The notes: generated from the sequence alone by a model not told the origin. A stretch of DNA of 64,000 nucleotides from Rhodococcus qingshengii JCM 15477 (GCF_023221595.1 NZ_CP096563.1:850501-914500), one strand, 5' to 3'. Numbered from the stretch's first letter, positions 7,655-17,160 are shown. A program made the numbers and translations.

Positions 7655-8440
7655 ATGCTCTCGACGCAGATCCGCGGCGAACTTGCCGACCATCTTGATT
7701 CGGCGGAACGGGATCGCGCTCCGATCAGCCCGCTGATCGCCACGTATCCGGACATCGACGTCGTCGACGCCTACGAGATCCAGCTCATCAACATCCGGCG
7801 TCGTGTTGCCGGTGGCGCAAAGGTGGTCGGACACAAGGTCGGACTCTCGTCACTGGCGATGCAGCAGATGATGGGCGTAGACGAGCCAGATTACGGTCAC
7901 CTGCTCGCCGAGATGGAAGAGTTCGAGAACCGTCCGGTCGACACGTCGCGCTTCTGCTTCCCGCGCGTCGAGGTGGAGGTCGCCTTCATTCTGGGAGCAG
8001 ATCTGCCGGGCGCCGGGTGCACCGAACAAGACGTCATCGACGCTACTGTCGCCTATGCGCCGTCCATCGAGTTGATCGACAGCCGGATCAAGGACTGGAA
8101 GATCGGCCTCTCGGACACCATCGCGGACAACGCGTCCTCCGCCGGGTTCATCCTCGGCAAGGAACGAGTTCGCCCGTCGGACATCGACATCAAGGCCATC
8201 GACGCGGTGCTGACCTGCAACGGGGAGCGGATTGCGGAGGGGCGCAGCGATGCGGTTCTCGGTAACCCGGTCACCGCTGTCGCGTGGTTGGCGCAGAAGG
8301 TCGACACGTTCGGAGTTCGGCTCAAGGCCGGCGACATCGTTCTGCCGGGTTCGTGCACGCGAGCGATCGACGCTCATCCAGGCGACAACTTCCGAGCCGA
8401 GTTCAGCGGCCTCGGTTCCGTCTCTCTTCAGTTCACGTAG
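7655..8440 (+). CDS. hsaE: 2-hydroxyhexa-2,4-dienoate hydratase
   Basis: A 261-residue member of the 2-oxopent-4-enoate hydratase/4-oxalocrotonate decarboxylase fold. It hydrates the dienoate released by HsaD from steroid rings A/B to 4-hydroxy-2-oxohexanoate. Visible family features are [14 protein letters not shown] near residue 55, [12 protein letters not shown] with metal-binding acidic residues near 105, and [11 protein letters not shown] near 160. Length is normal. It is followed by hsaG and hsaF in the same order as the catechol meta-cleavage lower pathways and as Rv3536c-Rv3534c. Confidence 0.9.
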   Translation: MLSTQIRGELADHLDSAERDRAPISPLIATYPDIDVVDAYEIQLINIRRRVAGGAKVVGHKVGLSSLAMQQMMGVDEPDYGHLLAEMEEFENRPVDTSRFCFPRVEVEVAFILGADLPGAGCTEQDVIDATVAYAPSIELIDSRIKDWKIGLSDTIADNASSAGFILGKERVRPSDIDIKAIDAVLTCNGERIAEGRSDAVLGNPVTAVAWLAQKVDTFGVRLKAGDIVLPGSCTRAIDAHPGDNFRAEFSGLGSVSLQFT

Positions 8441-8448
8441 GAGTAGTC

Positions 8449-9351
8449 ATGACCAAGGCAAGTGTGGCGATCGTCGGATCGGGAAACATCAGTACCGATC
8501 TGTTGTACAAACTGCAGCGTTCCGAGTGGCTCGAACCGCGATGGATGATCGGAATCGATCCCGAGAGTGAAGGATTGGCGCGCGCCCGCAAGATGGGACT
8601 CGAGACCTCCGCCGAGGGCGTCGACTGGTTGCTCAGCCAGGCGGAGAAACCGGACCTGGTCTTCGAGGCGACGTCGGCATACGTGCACCGCGAGGCAGCA
8701 CCACGCTACGAGGCCGCCGGTATCCGTGCCGTCGACCTGACTCCGGCCGCGGTCGGCCCGGCTGTGGTTCCGCCCGCGAACCTGCGTGAGCACCTGGACG
8801 CGCCCAACGTCAACATGATCACTTGCGGTGGGCAGGCAACCATTCCGATCGTCTACGCGGTGTCGCGTGTCGTCGACGTGGCGTACGCCGAGATCGTCGC
8901 CTCCGTTGCATCATTGTCCGCCGGCCCGGGAACTCGCGCGAACATCGATGAGTTCACCAAGACCACCAGCCGCGGTATCGAGACCATCGGCGGCGCACAG
9001 CGCGGCAAGGCGATCATCATCCTCAACCCCGCGGACCCCCCGATGATCATGCGCGACACAATCTTCTGCGCTATCCCCGAAGACGCCGATCAGGCCGCGA
9101 TCACCGACTCCATTCACCGCGTCGTCAAGGACATCCAGCAGTACGTGCCCGGCTACCGGTTGCTCAACGAACCGCAGTTCGACGAACCGAGCGTCGTTTC
9201 CGGTGGCTATGCAACGGTCACCACGTTCGTCGAGGTCGAAGGCGCAGGCGATTTCCTGCCGCCGTACGCGGGCAACCTCGACATCATGACGGCAGCAGCC
9301 ACCAAGGTGGGCGAGGAAATCGCCCAGAAGCTTCTGAGTGTGAAGGCATGA
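8449..9351 (+). CDS. hsaG: Acylating propionaldehyde/acetaldehyde dehydrogenase
   Basis: A 300-residue enzyme converting propanal (from HsaF) with CoA and NAD+ to propionyl-CoA. The NAD-binding motif [15 protein letters not shown] is at the N-terminus and the catalytic Cys126 lies in NMITCGGQA. It starts at ATG 8449, 8 nt after hsaE; longer open frames upstream only overlap hsaE. Its stop overlaps the hsaF start (ATGA). In this family the dehydrogenase and aldolase form a channelling complex, which fits the coupling. Confidence 0.92.
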   Translation: MTKASVAIVGSGNISTDLLYKLQRSEWLEPRWMIGIDPESEGLARARKMGLETSAEGVDWLLSQAEKPDLVFEATSAYVHREAAPRYEAAGIRAVDLTPAAVGPAVVPPANLREHLDAPNVNMITCGGQATIPIVYAVSRVVDVAYAEIVASVASLSAGPGTRANIDEFTKTTSRGIETIGGAQRGKAIIILNPADPPMIMRDTIFCAIPEDADQAAITDSIHRVVKDIQQYVPGYRLLNEPQFDEPSVVSGGYATVTTFVEVEGAGDFLPPYAGNLDIMTAAATKVGEEIAQKLLSVKA

Positions 9352-10391
9352 GCGACATGATTCATTTCGATTCGAGCTGGGACATCCGCGTCACCGACAC
9401 GTCGCTGCGCGACGGCTCCCACCACAAGCGTCATCAGTTCACCGTTGACGAAGTACGAGCCATCGTCGGTGCCCTCGACGGAGCCGGAGTGCCGGTCATC
9501 GAGGTCACTCACGGCGACGGCCTCGGCGGGTCCTCCTTCAATTACGGCTTCTCGAAGACTCCCGAGCAGGAACTGATCAAAGCTGCAGTCGAGACGGCGA
9601 CCAACGCGAAGATCGCCTTCCTGATGCTGCCCGGACTGGGCATCAAGGACGACATCGTCATCGCACAGGACAACGGTGCGTCCATCTGCCGCATCGCAAC
9701 TCACTGCACCGAGGCAGACGTATCCATCCAGCACTTCGGCCTCGCGCGTGAGCGTGGACTCGAAACAGTCGGATTCCTCATGATGGCTCACTCGATTCCG
9801 CCGGAGAAGCTGGCCAAGCAGGCTCGCATCATGGCCGACGCGGGTTGCCAGTGTGTGTACGTGGTCGACTCCGCCGGCGCACTTGTGCTCGAGCAGGTAT
9901 CCGATCGCGTCGAGGCGCTGGTTCAGGAACTCGGCAACGACGCTCAGGTCGGCTTCCACGGACATGAGAACCTGGGCCTGGGCGTCGCCAATTCCATTGC
10001 GGCAGTTCGTGCGGGAGCCAAGCAGATCGACGGTAGTACCCGTCGGTTCGGTGCCGGCGCCGGCAACGCCCCGGTCGAGGCGTTTGTCGGTGTCTGCGAC
10101 AAGATCGGAGTCAAGACCGGTATCGACTTCTTCGCGATCGCCGATGCAGCCGAAGACGTTGTGCGCCCGGCAATGCCGCAGGAGTGCCTGCTCGATCGTC
10201 AGGCACTGATGATGGGCTACGCCGGCGTGTACTCGAGCTTCCTCAAGCATGCCGAGCGTCAGGCCGAGCGGTACGGAGTGTCGTCCGCGGAACTGTTGGT
10301 GCGCGCAGGTAAGCGCAAGTTGGTCGGCGGACAGGAAGATCAGTTGATCGACATTGCGCTGGAACTCCAGCGCGAAGCAGCGGCTTCCTAG
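9348..10391 (+). CDS. hsaF: 4-hydroxy-2-oxohexanoate (oxovalerate) aldolase
   Basis: A 347-residue DRE-TIM aldolase that cleaves the 4-hydroxy-2-oxoacid to pyruvate and propanal, passing the aldehyde to Hsa[14 protein letters not shown] near residues 18-30 supplies the catalytic Arg21 and metal-binding Asp22. GFHGHENLG carries the metal ligands His204 and His206. The C-terminal communication domain is present and length is normal. It overlaps hsaG by 4 nt and is 3 nt from the following SDR gene. Confidence 0.93.
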   Translation: MSDMIHFDSSWDIRVTDTSLRDGSHHKRHQFTVDEVRAIVGALDGAGVPVIEVTHGDGLGGSSFNYGFSKTPEQELIKAAVETATNAKIAFLMLPGLGIKDDIVIAQDNGASICRIATHCTEADVSIQHFGLARERGLETVGFLMMAHSIPPEKLAKQARIMADAGCQCVYVVDSAGALVLEQVSDRVEALVQELGNDAQVGFHGHENLGLGVANSIAAVRAGAKQIDGSTRRFGAGAGNAPVEAFVGVCDKIGVKTGIDFFAIADAAEDVVRPAMPQECLLDRQALMMGYAGVYSSFLKHAERQAERYGVSSAELLVRAGKRKLVGGQEDQLIDIALELQREAAAS

Positions 10392-10394
10392 CCC

Positions 10395-11147
10395 ATGGCA
10401 GACGTACTGGCCGGAAAAGTGGCCTTGGTGACCGGCGCGTCCTCAGGGTTGGGGCGCGCCGTCACCGAGATTCTCCACCGCAGGGGCGCGGAGGTTTTCG
10501 GTATCGCCCGCGAAAAGGAAAAGCTGCGACAGTCGATGGTCGAGGTGGTCGGCGCGGATGGAGAGCGTCGTTTCGCGGCGACGGACGTCTCGGATTCCGC
10601 TCAGTGTGATGCGGCCGTGCAAGCGTGTGTCGACGAACTCGGTGGTATCGACATCCTCGTCAACGTGGCGGGATCGCACTCGCTTCGTCATACGGCGGAT
10701 ATTGCGGATTCCGAATGGGCACATGACCTTGCGGTCAATCTGAACGGACCGTTCTTCCTTTCCCGAGCAGCACTGCCGCACTTGCTGGAACGGGGCGGCA
10801 ACATCGTCAACGTCTCCTCGATCGCGGGGCTGGAAGGGCAGGCGTACTCGGCTGGATACTGTGCTGCCAAGCACGGACTCATCGGACTGACCCGAGCGAT
10901 GGCGATGGAGTTCACCGGAAAGTCTCTGCGTGTCAACGCAATCTGCCCCGGCGGCATGATGACTCCTCAAGTTACCGGATTCACCTTCCCCGACGGAGTC
11001 GACTTCGACCTCGTCATGAAGGTTGCCTCGCCACGTGGCTTGATGGAAGCCGAGGACGTTGCGAAGATGGTGGCTTTCGTTGCCTCCGACGACGCCGCGG
11101 CGATACACGGGGCCGTCTACTCGGTGGACAACGGAAAAATGGCATGA
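10395..11147 (+). CDS. Short-chain dehydrogenase/reductase in the hsaEGF operon
   Basis: A 250-residue classical SDR. The cofactor motif TGASSGLG is near residue 15, the structural VNVAG near 90, catalytic Ser in NVSSIAG, and YCAAKHG with the YxxxK pair in modified form: the expected Tyr is at SAGYCAAK. It begins 3 nt after hsaF and overlaps the next gene by 4 nt, so it belongs to the same transcript. A role in reduction or oxidation of a steroid intermediate is inferred from context only. The substrate is unknown. Confidence 0.82.
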   Translation: MADVLAGKVALVTGASSGLGRAVTEILHRRGAEVFGIAREKEKLRQSMVEVVGADGERRFAATDVSDSAQCDAAVQACVDELGGIDILVNVAGSHSLRHTADIADSEWAHDLAVNLNGPFFLSRAALPHLLERGGNIVNVSSIAGLEGQAYSAGYCAAKHGLIGLTRAMAMEFTGKSLRVNAICPGGMMTPQVTGFTFPDGVDFDLVMKVASPRGLMEAEDVAKMVAFVASDDAAAIHGAVYSVDNGKMA

Positions 11148-11632
11148 CCCCGTTGGTCTCGGGACCGATCTTCCAGATCTGCTGGGTGGTCGAGGAGATC
11201 GAGGCCGCCGAACAGGAGTTCACTCGGCAGTGGGGAGTGGAGCGATGGCTACGTATGCCAGACATCGCCTTTGGTCCCGAGAGCACAACGTATCGAGGTG
11301 AGCCCGCGGACTATGTCGTTCACGTGTCGATCGGATATGCGGGCAGCCAACAGCTCGAGTTGATCCAACCAGTGTCCGGACGCAACCTGTACACGGAGTT
11401 CCTGGAGACTCACGGCGTCGGAGTTCATCACATGGCTTGGGTTCCAGGCGATTACGAGGCGACGTTGCTCGAGGCCGAACGTCGCGGAATGTCGGTGGTG
11501 CAACAAGGTCGGGTAGAGGGCGCCGGCATGGACTTCTCCTACCTCGATGCCGGGCCGTTGGGTGGATACGTCGAGTTGATGAAGCTCTCGCCCGAGATTC
11601 GGTTGATGTTCGCTTCGCTCATTCCTGATTGA
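11144..11632 (+). CDS. VOC-superfamily (glyoxalase-like) protein
   Basis: A 162-residue protein with paired beta-alpha-beta-beta-beta modules of the vicinal oxygen chelate fold: FQICWVVEEIEAAEQEF at the start, and GVGVHHMAWVPGDYEATLLEAERRG in the second module. Conserved His near residue 96-97 and Glu in YVELMKL could bind a metal. It is the last gene of the divergent steroid operon. The enzyme class (epimerase, dioxygenase or lyase) cannot be told. Its stop overlaps the convergent monooxygenase gene by 14 nt. Confidence 0.75.
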   Translation: MTPLVSGPIFQICWVVEEIEAAEQEFTRQWGVERWLRMPDIAFGPESTTYRGEPADYVVHVSIGYAGSQQLELIQPVSGRNLYTEFLETHGVGVHHMAWVPGDYEATLLEAERRGMSVVQQGRVEGAGMDFSYLDAGPLGGYVELMKLSPEIRLMFASLIPD

Positions 11633-13214
11633 CGGCAAACACTTTCGTGAAGTAATCGGAAACGTTCTCCGGGTGACCACGGAATCCGAGGTAGCCGTCG
11701 GGGCGAATGACCAGCGCCGCCGTACCTTCGACCCCATACGCGGCGCACAGTTGCGAGGCGTTGTCCTCGATGATCGGCACCAGCGAGTCGACGGTCACGG
11801 TTCCCGGTGGCACTATCGCGTAGACGTCCAGCAAGCCGTGCGCTGATCGAATTGCGGCGTCGGCGACCTTCTCCAAGCTGTTGATGCTCTCCGCGGATCC
11901 GTCCGAAGTCAGCAGTAACGTGTGGTCGACTCCTGACAGCAAGTCGAACAACCGAATTGGATACTGCACACCGTCTCGGCGCATTCCGCGTGCATCGGGT
12001 GCACGCTCGCCCGGTTGAACGTGTGGACTCGAAGAATTACGCCCGGTGTTCAGCGGACTCTCCGAGTAGTCGATCAACAATTGAGCCTGGCGCCGCATTG
12101 CCGTGTCGATGGAAGACTCTCCCGAACCGATTCCTTCTCGAGCATTTCGGACGGTCATCCCGACGACTTCTTCACCGACCGGCCGTCTTTCGGCATCGTA
12201 GGTCTCGAGAAGATCTGCTGTTGCAACGCCTTTGACGGCGAGCGCTATCTTCCACGCAAGATTGTGGGCGTCCTGGATCCCGGTGTTCATGCCCTGCGCG
12301 CCAGTCGGGGGATGGATGTGCGCGGCGTCGCCGGCGACAAAAACCCGTCCGCGACCGTAAGCGTCGACGATGCGGTGGCTGATGCGGAAGACCGAGGACC
12401 ATCGCAGCATCGAGGCGGTTGTCGGTTCTGGGGACAGTCTGTCGAGCACGGCCTGGATGTGATGGAGTTCCGGTTTCTTGCCGGTTGAAAAACCGTGTTG
12501 TACAGCGGCTTTGTTCGACGATTCGCCCGGCATCAACTCGTCCGGAACGAGCATCGACATGCGGTACCGCTTGTGTCCGGGAAGTGGGATGCAGACGAGT
12601 AGGTCGTCGGTGGTTCCGTCGTCGGTGGTGTGGTTGGCGCGGACGGAGTAGCCGCTGGGGATCGACCAGTCGACTTCGACGTCGCCGAGCATGTAGCTCT
12701 CGGCAAACGCGCCGCCCTCGAAGCTCAGGCCCAGCCCTTTGCGGACCACGCTGTGCGCGCCGTCGGAACCCACCAGGTACCGGGCTGTCACAGTGCTGCC
12801 GTCGCTGAGGGTGCAGGTGACGGCGTCGTCGGACTGTTCGAATGCAGTGAGGCCGACTCCGCGTTCGACGGTTGTTCCCAACTCGGTGAGGATGCGCTCC
12901 GTCGAGTACTGAGGCAGGCAGAGAAACCAGTAAGGAACGTCGTCGGGGAGGGTGAGGTCGACGCGGCCGACCTCGACGCCGTTCGTGTACATGATCTGAC
13001 CGCGCATCAATGTCGAGGCGTCGAGTGCCTGGCGGAGCACCCCCATGTTCTCGAAGAGTTCGAGAGTGCGTGGCTGAATCCCGACGGCTTTCGCGTATTG
13101 CCGCGGTTCGTCGAGCGGGTCGACTATTCGGCACGAGATACCGCGTCTGCGCAGCTCGATCGCGGTGGTCAAGCCGATCGGGCCGGCGCCCGCTACCAAT
13201 ACGTCGGTATCCAT
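11619..13214 (-). CDS. FAD-dependent aromatic monooxygenase (PheA/TfdB/MhpA type)
   Basis: A 531-residue class A flavoprotein hydroxylase. The N-terminal FAD motif VLVAGAGPIGLTTAIELRRR, the DG motif YLVGSDGAHSVVRKGLG and the GD motif VFVAGDAAHIHPPTGAQG are all intact, followed by a thioredoxin-like C-terminal domain. Such enzymes hydroxylate phenols or phenylpropanoid-type acids with NAD(P)H and O2. I start at MDTDVLV (13214); an upstream ATG at 13247 adds 11 unconserved residues. It stands alone between the steroid arm and the alkane operon, and its substrate is unknown. Confidence 0.82.
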   Translation of the reverse strand: MDTDVLVAGAGPIGLTTAIELRRRGISCRIVDPLDEPRQYAKAVGIQPRTLELFENMGVLRQALDASTLMRGQIMYTNGVEVGRVDLTLPDDVPYWFLCLPQYSTERILTELGTTVERGVGLTAFEQSDDAVTCTLSDGSTVTARYLVGSDGAHSVVRKGLGLSFEGGAFAESYMLGDVEVDWSIPSGYSVRANHTTDDGTTDDLLVCIPLPGHKRYRMSMLVPDELMPGESSNKAAVQHGFSTGKKPELHHIQAVLDRLSPEPTTASMLRWSSVFRISHRIVDAYGRGRVFVAGDAAHIHPPTGAQGMNTGIQDAHNLAWKIALAVKGVATADLLETYDAERRPVGEEVVGMTVRNAREGIGSGESSIDTAMRRQAQLLIDYSESPLNTGRNSSSPHVQPGERAPDARGMRRDGVQYPIRLFDLLSGVDHTLLLTSDGSAESINSLEKVADAAIRSAHGLLDVYAIVPPGTVTVDSLVPIIEDNASQLCAAYGVEGTAALVIRPDGYLGFRGHPENVSDYFTKVFAVNQE

Positions 13215-13354
13215 CAGGACCCACTCACGTCGGGGACAGTCGGTCATTTCAGTATGGGTAAGCGAACTTTTGTTTTGGGGAAATTCGCGCAGATCGGGCA
13301 TTTTGGGGCTTTCCGCACGGGTTGCAGACGTTGAGGTCGTGGGAAGATCGCGAC

Positions 13355-13831
13355 GTGAAGGCAGGCGAGTTGCATCATGAGCCGCCGGGGTACCGGTGCC
13401 CGTTCTGTCGCTTCGCGCTGGGCGAGTTCGACGAGCACAACTCGTCGACCGACCTGGTTGCTCGAACCGACCACGCAATCGCTCGGATTTCCCCGAAGTG
13501 GTGGCCGGGCAACCCCGGCCACGTACTTGTGTCGCCGATCGAGCACTTCGAGAATCTCTACACTTTGCCCACGAGCGTCGGGCACTCGGTTTTCGACCTG
13601 GTTCAGGCCGTGGCTGTTGCAATTCGTGAAGCCTACGGCTGCGACGGCGTCTCGACCCGGCAGCACAACGAACCGGCGGGCAACCAGGACGTCTGGCACC
13701 ACCACGTCCACGTATTTCCGCGATACGAGGACGACCACCTGTATTCCCGGCATGGCGAGGCGGCCTACGTTCCGCCTGAGGCGCGAGCGCCTTTCGGCGC
13801 ACTTTTGCGCCCTCGATTCCTTGAACGCTGA
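13355..13831 (+). CDS. HIT-family protein
   Basis: A 158-residue histidine-triad protein, probably a nucleotide phosphoramidase or hydrolase. It has CPFC near the N-terminus (a zinc-type pair found in some HIT proteins) and the active-site triad HHHVHVFPR near residue 125. I start at GTG 13355, which follows a GGGAAGA purine run. The gene is transcribed away from the flavin monooxygenase and towards alkB, separated from alkB by about 170 nt. Confidence 0.85.
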   Translation: MKAGELHHEPPGYRCPFCRFALGEFDEHNSSTDLVARTDHAIARISPKWWPGNPGHVLVSPIEHFENLYTLPTSVGHSVFDLVQAVAVAIREAYGCDGVSTRQHNEPAGNQDVWHHHVHVFPRYEDDHLYSRHGEAAYVPPEARAPFGALLRPRFLER

Positions 13832-13871
13832 TCTGCCGCCAAATCCAAGTGATGTACAAATCTGCGTGTTT

Positions 13872-13884
13872 GTAAAACTTTTAC
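13872..13884. promoter_or_regulatory. Palindromic operator candidate upstream of alkB
   Basis: GTAAAACTTTTAC is a perfect palindrome around a central C in an AT-rich stretch 119 nt before alkB. TTGACA (13896-13901) and TATACA (13926-13931) follow but are 24 nt apart, too far for one standard promoter. A site for the alkane-operon regulator is a reasonable guess. Confidence 0.45.
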
Positions 13885-14002
13885 CTCAAAAATCGTTGAC
13901 AAAACGCCATCATTTGTCCACTCTCTATACATAGATGTTGTTCGTGTCGCGGATTGCCGCGCAGGACGCACTCACTGATCCGAACGAGAACTGGAGAATT
14001 CG

Positions 14003-15178
14003 ATGGCGGCGTTGGTGTACACCGAGCCAGATGGTCGGCTCGCAACTTGGAGAGACCGGAAACGCTACTTGTGGCTGCTGGCGCTGATTCCGTCATCGGC
14101 AACTTTCATCGCCGTGGGGCTTGTTACCGCCACCGGATGGAATGTCTTCTGGTGGACCGGCCCACTGATCGCGTTTGCTCTCATTCCCGTCATCGACATC
14201 CTGGCGGGTGAGGACGGGAAGAATCCGCCCGACGAGGTGATCGACGAACTCGAGAACGACCGCTTCTACCGGTGGTGCACCTACGCCTATCTGCCGCTGC
14301 AGTACACGGCCTTCTTCCTGTCCTGCTACATCTGGGCGCGTTGGGATTTGAGCGTTCTCTCCAATATCGGACTCGCAGTGACGATCGGTGTGACGGCCGG
14401 AATCGGCATCAACACAGCCCATGAACTCGGGCACAAGAAGGAGAGCGTCGAGCGCTGGTTGTCCAAAATCGTTCTCGCACAGAGTGCTTACGGTCACTTC
14501 TACCTCGAGCACAACCGTGGCCACCATGTGCGAGTGTCGACTCCGGAAGATCCGGCGACCTCGCGCTTCGGTGAGACCCTCTACGGTTTCTGGCCGCGCA
14601 GCGTCGGCGGGGGATTGAAGTCGGCGTGGCATCTCGAGAAGACCCGCTTCGAGCGTTTGGGCACCACGCACTGGAGCATCAAGAACGACGTGCTCAACGC
14701 CTGGCTCATGTCGGTTGTTCTGTTCGGTGTCGCGCTTGCAGTATTCGGGATCGGCATCGCGCCGTACCTCGTGATCCAGGCGTTCATCGGGTTTTCGCTG
14801 CTCGAAGCGATCAACTACCTCGAGCACTACGGACTCCTGCGTCAGAAAACCGCAAGCGGACGGTACGAGCGATGCACGCCGGCGCACAGCTGGAACAGTG
14901 ATCGCATCTGCACCAACGTCTTCCTTTATCACTTGCAGCGGCACAGCGATCATCATGCGAATCCGACACGGCGCTACCAGGCGCTTCGCAGTATGGAAGA
15001 GGCCCCTCAGCTCCCGAGCGGCTACGCCAGCATGATCATGCTCGCCACAGTTCCGCCCCTGTGGCGCAAGGTGATGGACCACCGCGTTCTCGAGCACTAC
15101 CGAGGTGACATCACCCAGGTCAACATCGCGCCGAAGAAGCGGGCCAAGATCCTCGCAGCCTACGGGGTGAACGCATGA
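14003..15178 (+). CDS. alkB: Alkane 1-monooxygenase
   Basis: A 391-residue membrane di-iron hydroxylase that oxidises n-alkanes to 1-alkanols using electrons from rubredoxin. Hydrophobic segments near residues 22-45, 50-66, 97-115, 119-138 and 233-265 fit the six-helix topology. Histidine boxes are all present: HELGH (140-144), EHNRGHH (169-175) and LQRHSDHH near 314, plus LEHYGL near 276. Gene order alkB-rubA1-rubA2-rubB-alkU matches the alkB1 cluster I recall from R. erythropolis. Its stop overlaps the rubA1 start (ATGA). Confidence 0.95.
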   Translation: MAALVYTEPDGRLATWRDRKRYLWLLALIPSSATFIAVGLVTATGWNVFWWTGPLIAFALIPVIDILAGEDGKNPPDEVIDELENDRFYRWCTYAYLPLQYTAFFLSCYIWARWDLSVLSNIGLAVTIGVTAGIGINTAHELGHKKESVERWLSKIVLAQSAYGHFYLEHNRGHHVRVSTPEDPATSRFGETLYGFWPRSVGGGLKSAWHLEKTRFERLGTTHWSIKNDVLNAWLMSVVLFGVALAVFGIGIAPYLVIQAFIGFSLLEAINYLEHYGLLRQKTASGRYERCTPAHSWNSDRICTNVFLYHLQRHSDHHANPTRRYQALRSMEEAPQLPSGYASMIMLATVPPLWRKVMDHRVLEHYRGDITQVNIAPKKRAKILAAYGVNA

Positions 15179-15345
15179 ACGCCTACATCTGCCCGATCTG
15201 CGACTACACGTACACCGAATCGACAGGTGCTGCGCGAGAAGGCTTTCCGCCCGGCACGCCGTGGTCGAGTATCCCGGACGACTGGTGCTGCCCCGACTGC
15301 GGCGTCCGCGAGAAGGTCGACTTCACCCTCGTCACGCAATCCTGA
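15175..15345 (+). CDS. rubA1: Rubredoxin 1 (AlkG-type)
   Basis: A 56-residue rubredoxin. Two CxxC knuckles, CPIC near residue 6 and CPDC near residue 40, bind one iron; the protein is mostly acidic. It passes electrons between the reductase and AlkB. The start overlaps the alkB stop, so it is translationally coupled. In Rhodococcus clusters the first and second rubredoxins belong to different subtypes, only one of which supports AlkB in vivo; I cannot assign the subtype from sequence alone with certainty. Confidence 0.92.
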   Translation: MNAYICPICDYTYTESTGAAREGFPPGTPWSSIPDDWCCPDCGVREKVDFTLVTQS

Positions 15346-15375
15346 TCGAAATACCCACCGGTGAAAGGAAAACCG

Positions 15376-15567
15376 ATGTCCGAGACTGCCACTGCTTACA
15401 AATTGTTCCGCTGCCTCCAGTGCGGGTTCGAATACGACGAAGCGATCGGCTGGCCCGACGACGGTATCGAGCCGGGTACTCGCTGGGACGAGATTCCCGA
15501 AGACTGGTCCTGCCCTGATTGTGGTGCCGCCAAAGTCGATTTCGAAATGGTGGAGGTGAACCGCTGA
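15376..15567 (+). CDS. rubA2: Rubredoxin 2 (AlkG-type)
   Basis: A 63-residue rubredoxin with CLQC and CPDC iron knuckles and the conserved [12 protein letters not shown] and W-D-E-I-P-E-D-W segments. ATG 15376 follows a GAAAGGAA ribosome binding site. The last six codons (MVEVNR) lie inside the 263-bp tandem duplication, and the stop overlaps the following ATG (TGATG). Confidence 0.93.
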   Translation: MSETATAYKLFRCLQCGFEYDEAIGWPDDGIEPGTRWDEIPEDWSCPDCGAAKVDFEMVEVNR

Positions 15568-16072
15568 TGACAGCGGTCAGCGAGCCCGACACACGCACCG
15601 TCGTGATCGTGGGCACGGGCATCGCCGGTTCCGGTGCCGCGCAGGCCCTGCGCAAGGAAGGGTTCGGCGGCAGCATCATCCTGATCGGCAGCGAACCTGA
15701 GGAGCCGTACCGCCGCCCGGCGCTGTCGAAGGAGCTACTGTCCGGGAAAGCGTCGTTCGATCGGGTTCGGTTGCGGCCGTCGACTTTCTGGACCGAGCAG
15801 AGTATCGATATGGTGGAGGTGAACCGCTGATGACAGCGGTCAGCGAGCCCGACACACGCACCGTCGTGATCGTGGGCACGGGCATCGCCGGTTCCGGTGC
15901 CGCGCAGGCCCTGCGCAAGGAAGGGTTCGGCGGCAGCATCATCCTGATCGGCAGCGAACCTGAGGAGCCGTACCGCCGCCCGGCGCTGTCGAAGGAGCTA
16001 CTGTCCGGGAAAGCGTCGTTCGATCGGGTTCGGTTGCGGCCGTCGACTTTCTGGACCGAGCAGAGTATCGAT
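15547..16072 (+). repeat. Perfect 263-bp tandem duplication, rubA2 3' end to rubB 5' part
   Basis: 15547-15809 and 15810-16072 are identical in every base I compared. The unit runs from the last six codons of rubA2 to codon 81 of rubB. 263 is not a multiple of three, so the first rubB copy is cut short, but the second copy regains its own start with the same TGATG coupling. Little homology exists at the junction (TCGA before both copies). Confidence 0.93.
15567..15830 (+). pseudogene. Truncated rubB N-terminal fragment (87 codons)
   Basis: It encodes [18 protein letters not shown] and onward through residue 81 of rubredoxin reductase, then MVEVNR and a stop taken from the duplicated rubA2 tail. 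Only the first FAD Rossmann strand-helix is kept, so no activity is expected. It created no polar block because its TGA overlaps the ATG of the full rubB. It arose from the 263-bp duplication. Confidence 0.85.
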
Positions 16073-17086
16073 CTTCGGATCGGCGCAACTGTCACGAGTA
16101 TCGACACAGATTCCCGCACAGTACTTTTAGCCGACGGTGACAGCATCGACTACGACGTTCTGATTCTTGCCACGGGTGGACGGTCCCGACGGTTGGAGAA
16201 CGAAGATTCCGAGCGTGTTCACTATCTTCGAGATATCGCAGACATGCGACGCTTGCAATCCCAGCTGATCGAAGGATCCTCGCTTTTGGTGGTCGGCGGT
16301 GGCTTGATCGGATCGGAGGTGGCGTCAACGGCACGCGACTTGGGTTGCAGTGTGCAGGTTCTCGAAGCGCAACCGTTGCCCCTGTCCAGGCTGCTTCCAC
16401 CGTCGATAGCGGAGAAGATCGCCGCGCTGCACGCCTTGGCGGGCGTCGACTTGCAGACGGGAGTCGACCTCGAGACGCTGACGACAGGTGCCGACGGTGT
16501 CACCGCACGCGCGCGTGACGGACGCGAGTGGACAGCGGACTTGGCCGTCGTCGCAATCGGATCCTTGCCCGATACCGATGTGGCTGCTGCTGCGGGTATT
16601 GCGGTGGACAACGGGATTTCGGTAGACCGATACCTCCGGACCTCCGTCGTTGATGTGTACGCGATCGGCGATGTGGCCAACGTGCCCAACGGTTTTCTCG
16701 GCGGCATGCACCGTGGTGAGCACTGGAACACCGCGCAGGACCACGCAGTTGCAGTTGCCAAGACCATCGTCGGGAAGGAAGAACCCTTCGAATCCGTCCC
16801 TTGGAGTTGGTCGAACCAATTCGGCCGCAACATTCAAGTAGCTGGTTGGCCAGGCGCGGACGACACCGTAATAGTTCGAGGAGACTTGGACTCCTATGAC
16901 TTCACTGCGATCTGCATGCGCGACGGAAATATCGTCGGTGCTGTGAGCGTGGGCCGGCCGAAGGACATTCGTGCCGTGCGAACCCTTATCGAACGCTCCC
17001 CGGACATCAGCGCCGACGTACTCGCCGATACAAACAGGGATCTGACCGAACTTGCGGCGGGTCTTGTCGCCTCACCGGTGCTCTGA
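15830..17086 (+). CDS. rubB: Rubredoxin reductase
   Basis: A 418-residue FAD/NADH reductase that feeds electrons to the rubredoxins and AlkB. The FAD motif VVIVGTGIAGSGAA is at residue 11, the NAD motif LLVVGGGLIGSEVAS near 150, and YAIGDVANV with the second FAD contact near 282. Full length equals that of the known Rhodococcus homologue. Its first 81 codons duplicate those of the upstream fragment. It is followed by alkU. Confidence 0.93.
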   Translation: MTAVSEPDTRTVVIVGTGIAGSGAAQALRKEGFGGSIILIGSEPEEPYRRPALSKELLSGKASFDRVRLRPSTFWTEQSIDLRIGATVTSIDTDSRTVLLADGDSIDYDVLILATGGRSRRLENEDSERVHYLRDIADMRRLQSQLIEGSSLLVVGGGLIGSEVASTARDLGCSVQVLEAQPLPLSRLLPPSIAEKIAALHALAGVDLQTGVDLETLTTGADGVTARARDGREWTADLAVVAIGSLPDTDVAAAAGIAVDNGISVDRYLRTSVVDVYAIGDVANVPNGFLGGMHRGEHWNTAQDHAVAVAKTIVGKEEPFESVPWSWSNQFGRNIQVAGWPGADDTVIVRGDLDSYDFTAICMRDGNIVGAVSVGRPKDIRAVRTLIERSPDISADVLADTNRDLTELAAGLVASPVL

Positions 17087-17160
17087 GTGCACTCGTGACT
17101 TCTGTGGCTTGCGTGTCCACCGTTTTGACACCGAGCACGGGCGATGGAAATCTTCCCGAT

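Noticed and set aside
6389..7834. A 481-codon minus-strand frame opposite the KstD-like gene
   Set aside because: It is a high-GC shadow of a well-conserved flavoprotein.
13214..13859. N-terminal extension of the flavin monooxygenase to 746 residues
   Set aside because: The extension overlaps the HIT gene on the other strand, is Arg/Pro-rich and precedes an intact FAD motif that marks the true N-terminus.
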